A DNA stretch of 64,000 bases from assembly GCA_031292355.1 (NCBI GenBank), contig JARLHI010000042.1:1-64000 (forward strand), given 5' to 3'. The notes below the pieces were generated by a model. The model was given only the letters and a program-made list of their open reading frames with translations. It did no database searches and had not been told where the DNA came from. This stretch comes from Candidatus Obscuribacterales bacterium (GTDB lineage Bacteria; Cyanobacteriota; Vampirovibrionia; Obscuribacterales; Obscuribacteraceae). The position numbers and the translations under genes were made by a program. Positions 63,653 through 64,000 of this stretch are shown piece after piece (within the stretch, counting starts at the first letter, position 1; each line of letters starts with the position of its first letter).

Positions 63653-64000
63653 ATGACTAACGCTGAACCAAAAGCAGGTATGCCAAAGTGGCTAAAAATC
63701 GTTTTGATCGTCGGCGGTGTTTTTGTTGTTGGCACAGTTGGTCTAATGGGCGCATTATTTTTCGTTGGCGCCACTATGGTTAAGGACGCGCAAGATCCAG
63801 CTAAAATAAAGCAAGTCGTATCGACCTTCATGACTGTAAAAGAGCCACTGCCTGATGGTTATGAGTACAAATTAGGTGCTGATTTATTCGGCAATAAGAT
63901 TGTTGCCTTGAACAACAGTGATAAAGACTTGAAAATAGTCATCGGTGATCTCAAACAAGTCGACGATTTAAACGATCCAGAAAAAGTGATTAACAAACTT
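63653..64000 (+). CDS. membrane protein, 3' end beyond the window
   Basis: The first 116 codons of an open frame: MTNAEPKAGMPKWLK, a single membrane helix (about 16-42, rich in Val and Gly), then a soluble part with DPAKIKQVVSTFM and LPDGYEYKLGADLFG. AGGAG lies six bases before the ATG. The gene is cut by the window edge, so length and family cannot be judged. Confidence 0.75.
   Translation, partial: MTNAEPKAGMPKWLKIVLIVGGVFVVGTVGLMGALFFVGATMVKDAQDPAKIKQVVSTFMTVKEPLPDGYEYKLGADLFGNKIVALNNSDKDLKIVIGDLKQVDDLNDPEKVINKL

Noticed and set aside
1..64000. tRNA, rRNA, tmRNA, CRISPR, IS or phage elements
   Set aside because: I looked for T-loop motifs, direct repeat-spacer arrays, transposase motifs and integrase motifs and saw none; small RNAs can still be missed by eye.

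Overview
The window is a dense bacterial chromosome segment of roughly 48-50% GC. It carries no rRNA, tRNA, IS element, phage gene or CRISPR array that I can recognise. The housekeeping genes are standard bacterial types: rsmH, ftsL, ftsI, ftsQ, dapF, nusA, infB, rbfA, truB, mnmE, thrS, dxr, upp, ybeY and HU. The many secreted or lipid-facing cell-wall proteins (RlpA-like, LytM/M23, DUF1460, TonB-C-like) suggest a Gram-negative envelope. Moderate GC, many TPR proteins, frequent TTG/GTG starts, Ala/Gly-rich orphan proteins and a dispersed dcw cluster remind me of non-photosynthetic Cyanobacteriota (Obscuribacterales/Vampirovibrionia). That placement is an impression from gene style and was not tested by phylogeny.

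Layout. 1-5.5 kb: mostly minus strand, with a secreted DUF6599-like protein, a secreted von Willebrand A protein, and a ugd-uxs pair that makes UDP-glucuronate and then UDP-xylose. 5.6-9.5 kb: mazG, a translationally coupled dapF-ftsQ pair and an M55 D-aminopeptidase. 9.6-13.7 kb: a dcw-type operon (small zinc-ribbon membrane protein, rsmH, ftsL, ftsI). 13.7-23.4 kb: accessory genes (two orphan proteins, a periplasmic 5'-nucleotidase, a TPR protein, an aldehyde dehydrogenase, a pseudo-receiver and a large orphan protein with a faint kinase-like region). 23.4-27.4 kb: a LarC1-only protein, a cysteine desulfurase and a BtuCD/FecCD-type importer. 27.4-29.4 kb: a Gly/Tyr-rich protein, then ybeY and dgkA. 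29.6-36.8 kb: the translation operon rimP-nusA-ylxR-infB-rbfA-truB-CPBP protease, with an intrinsic terminator between nusA and ylxR. 36.9-41.6 kb: HU with a histone-H1-like tail, mnmE and thrS.

41.7-54.5 kb is mixed: a TonB-C-like secreted protein, a spermidine-synthase-like membrane protein, a SUFU-domain protein, a Tat-exported DUF1460 amidase-like protein, an orphan, dxr, upp, a membrane-tethered receiver, dodecin, a TPR protein, an RlpA-like protein and a HEAT/LRV-like repeat protein. 54.5-62 kb is a minus-strand block: a 1009-residue protein with six 14-residue repeats, and a catabolic operon (class III aminotransferase, aldehyde dehydrogenase, acyl-CoA dehydrogenase) closed by a terminator. 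62.2-64 kb holds an M23 peptidase, an SH3b-like membrane protein and a gene cut by the window edge.

The strongest functional theme is cell-wall growth and division (DapF, FtsQ, FtsL, FtsI, RsmH, DgkA, M55, RlpA, M23, DUF1460), next to a classical translation/transcription-factor operon. I see no clear new multi-gene system. The best leads are the tethered receiver, the kinase-like orphan, the LarC1-only gene beside an importer, the SUFU protein, and the repeat-rich 1009-residue protein.
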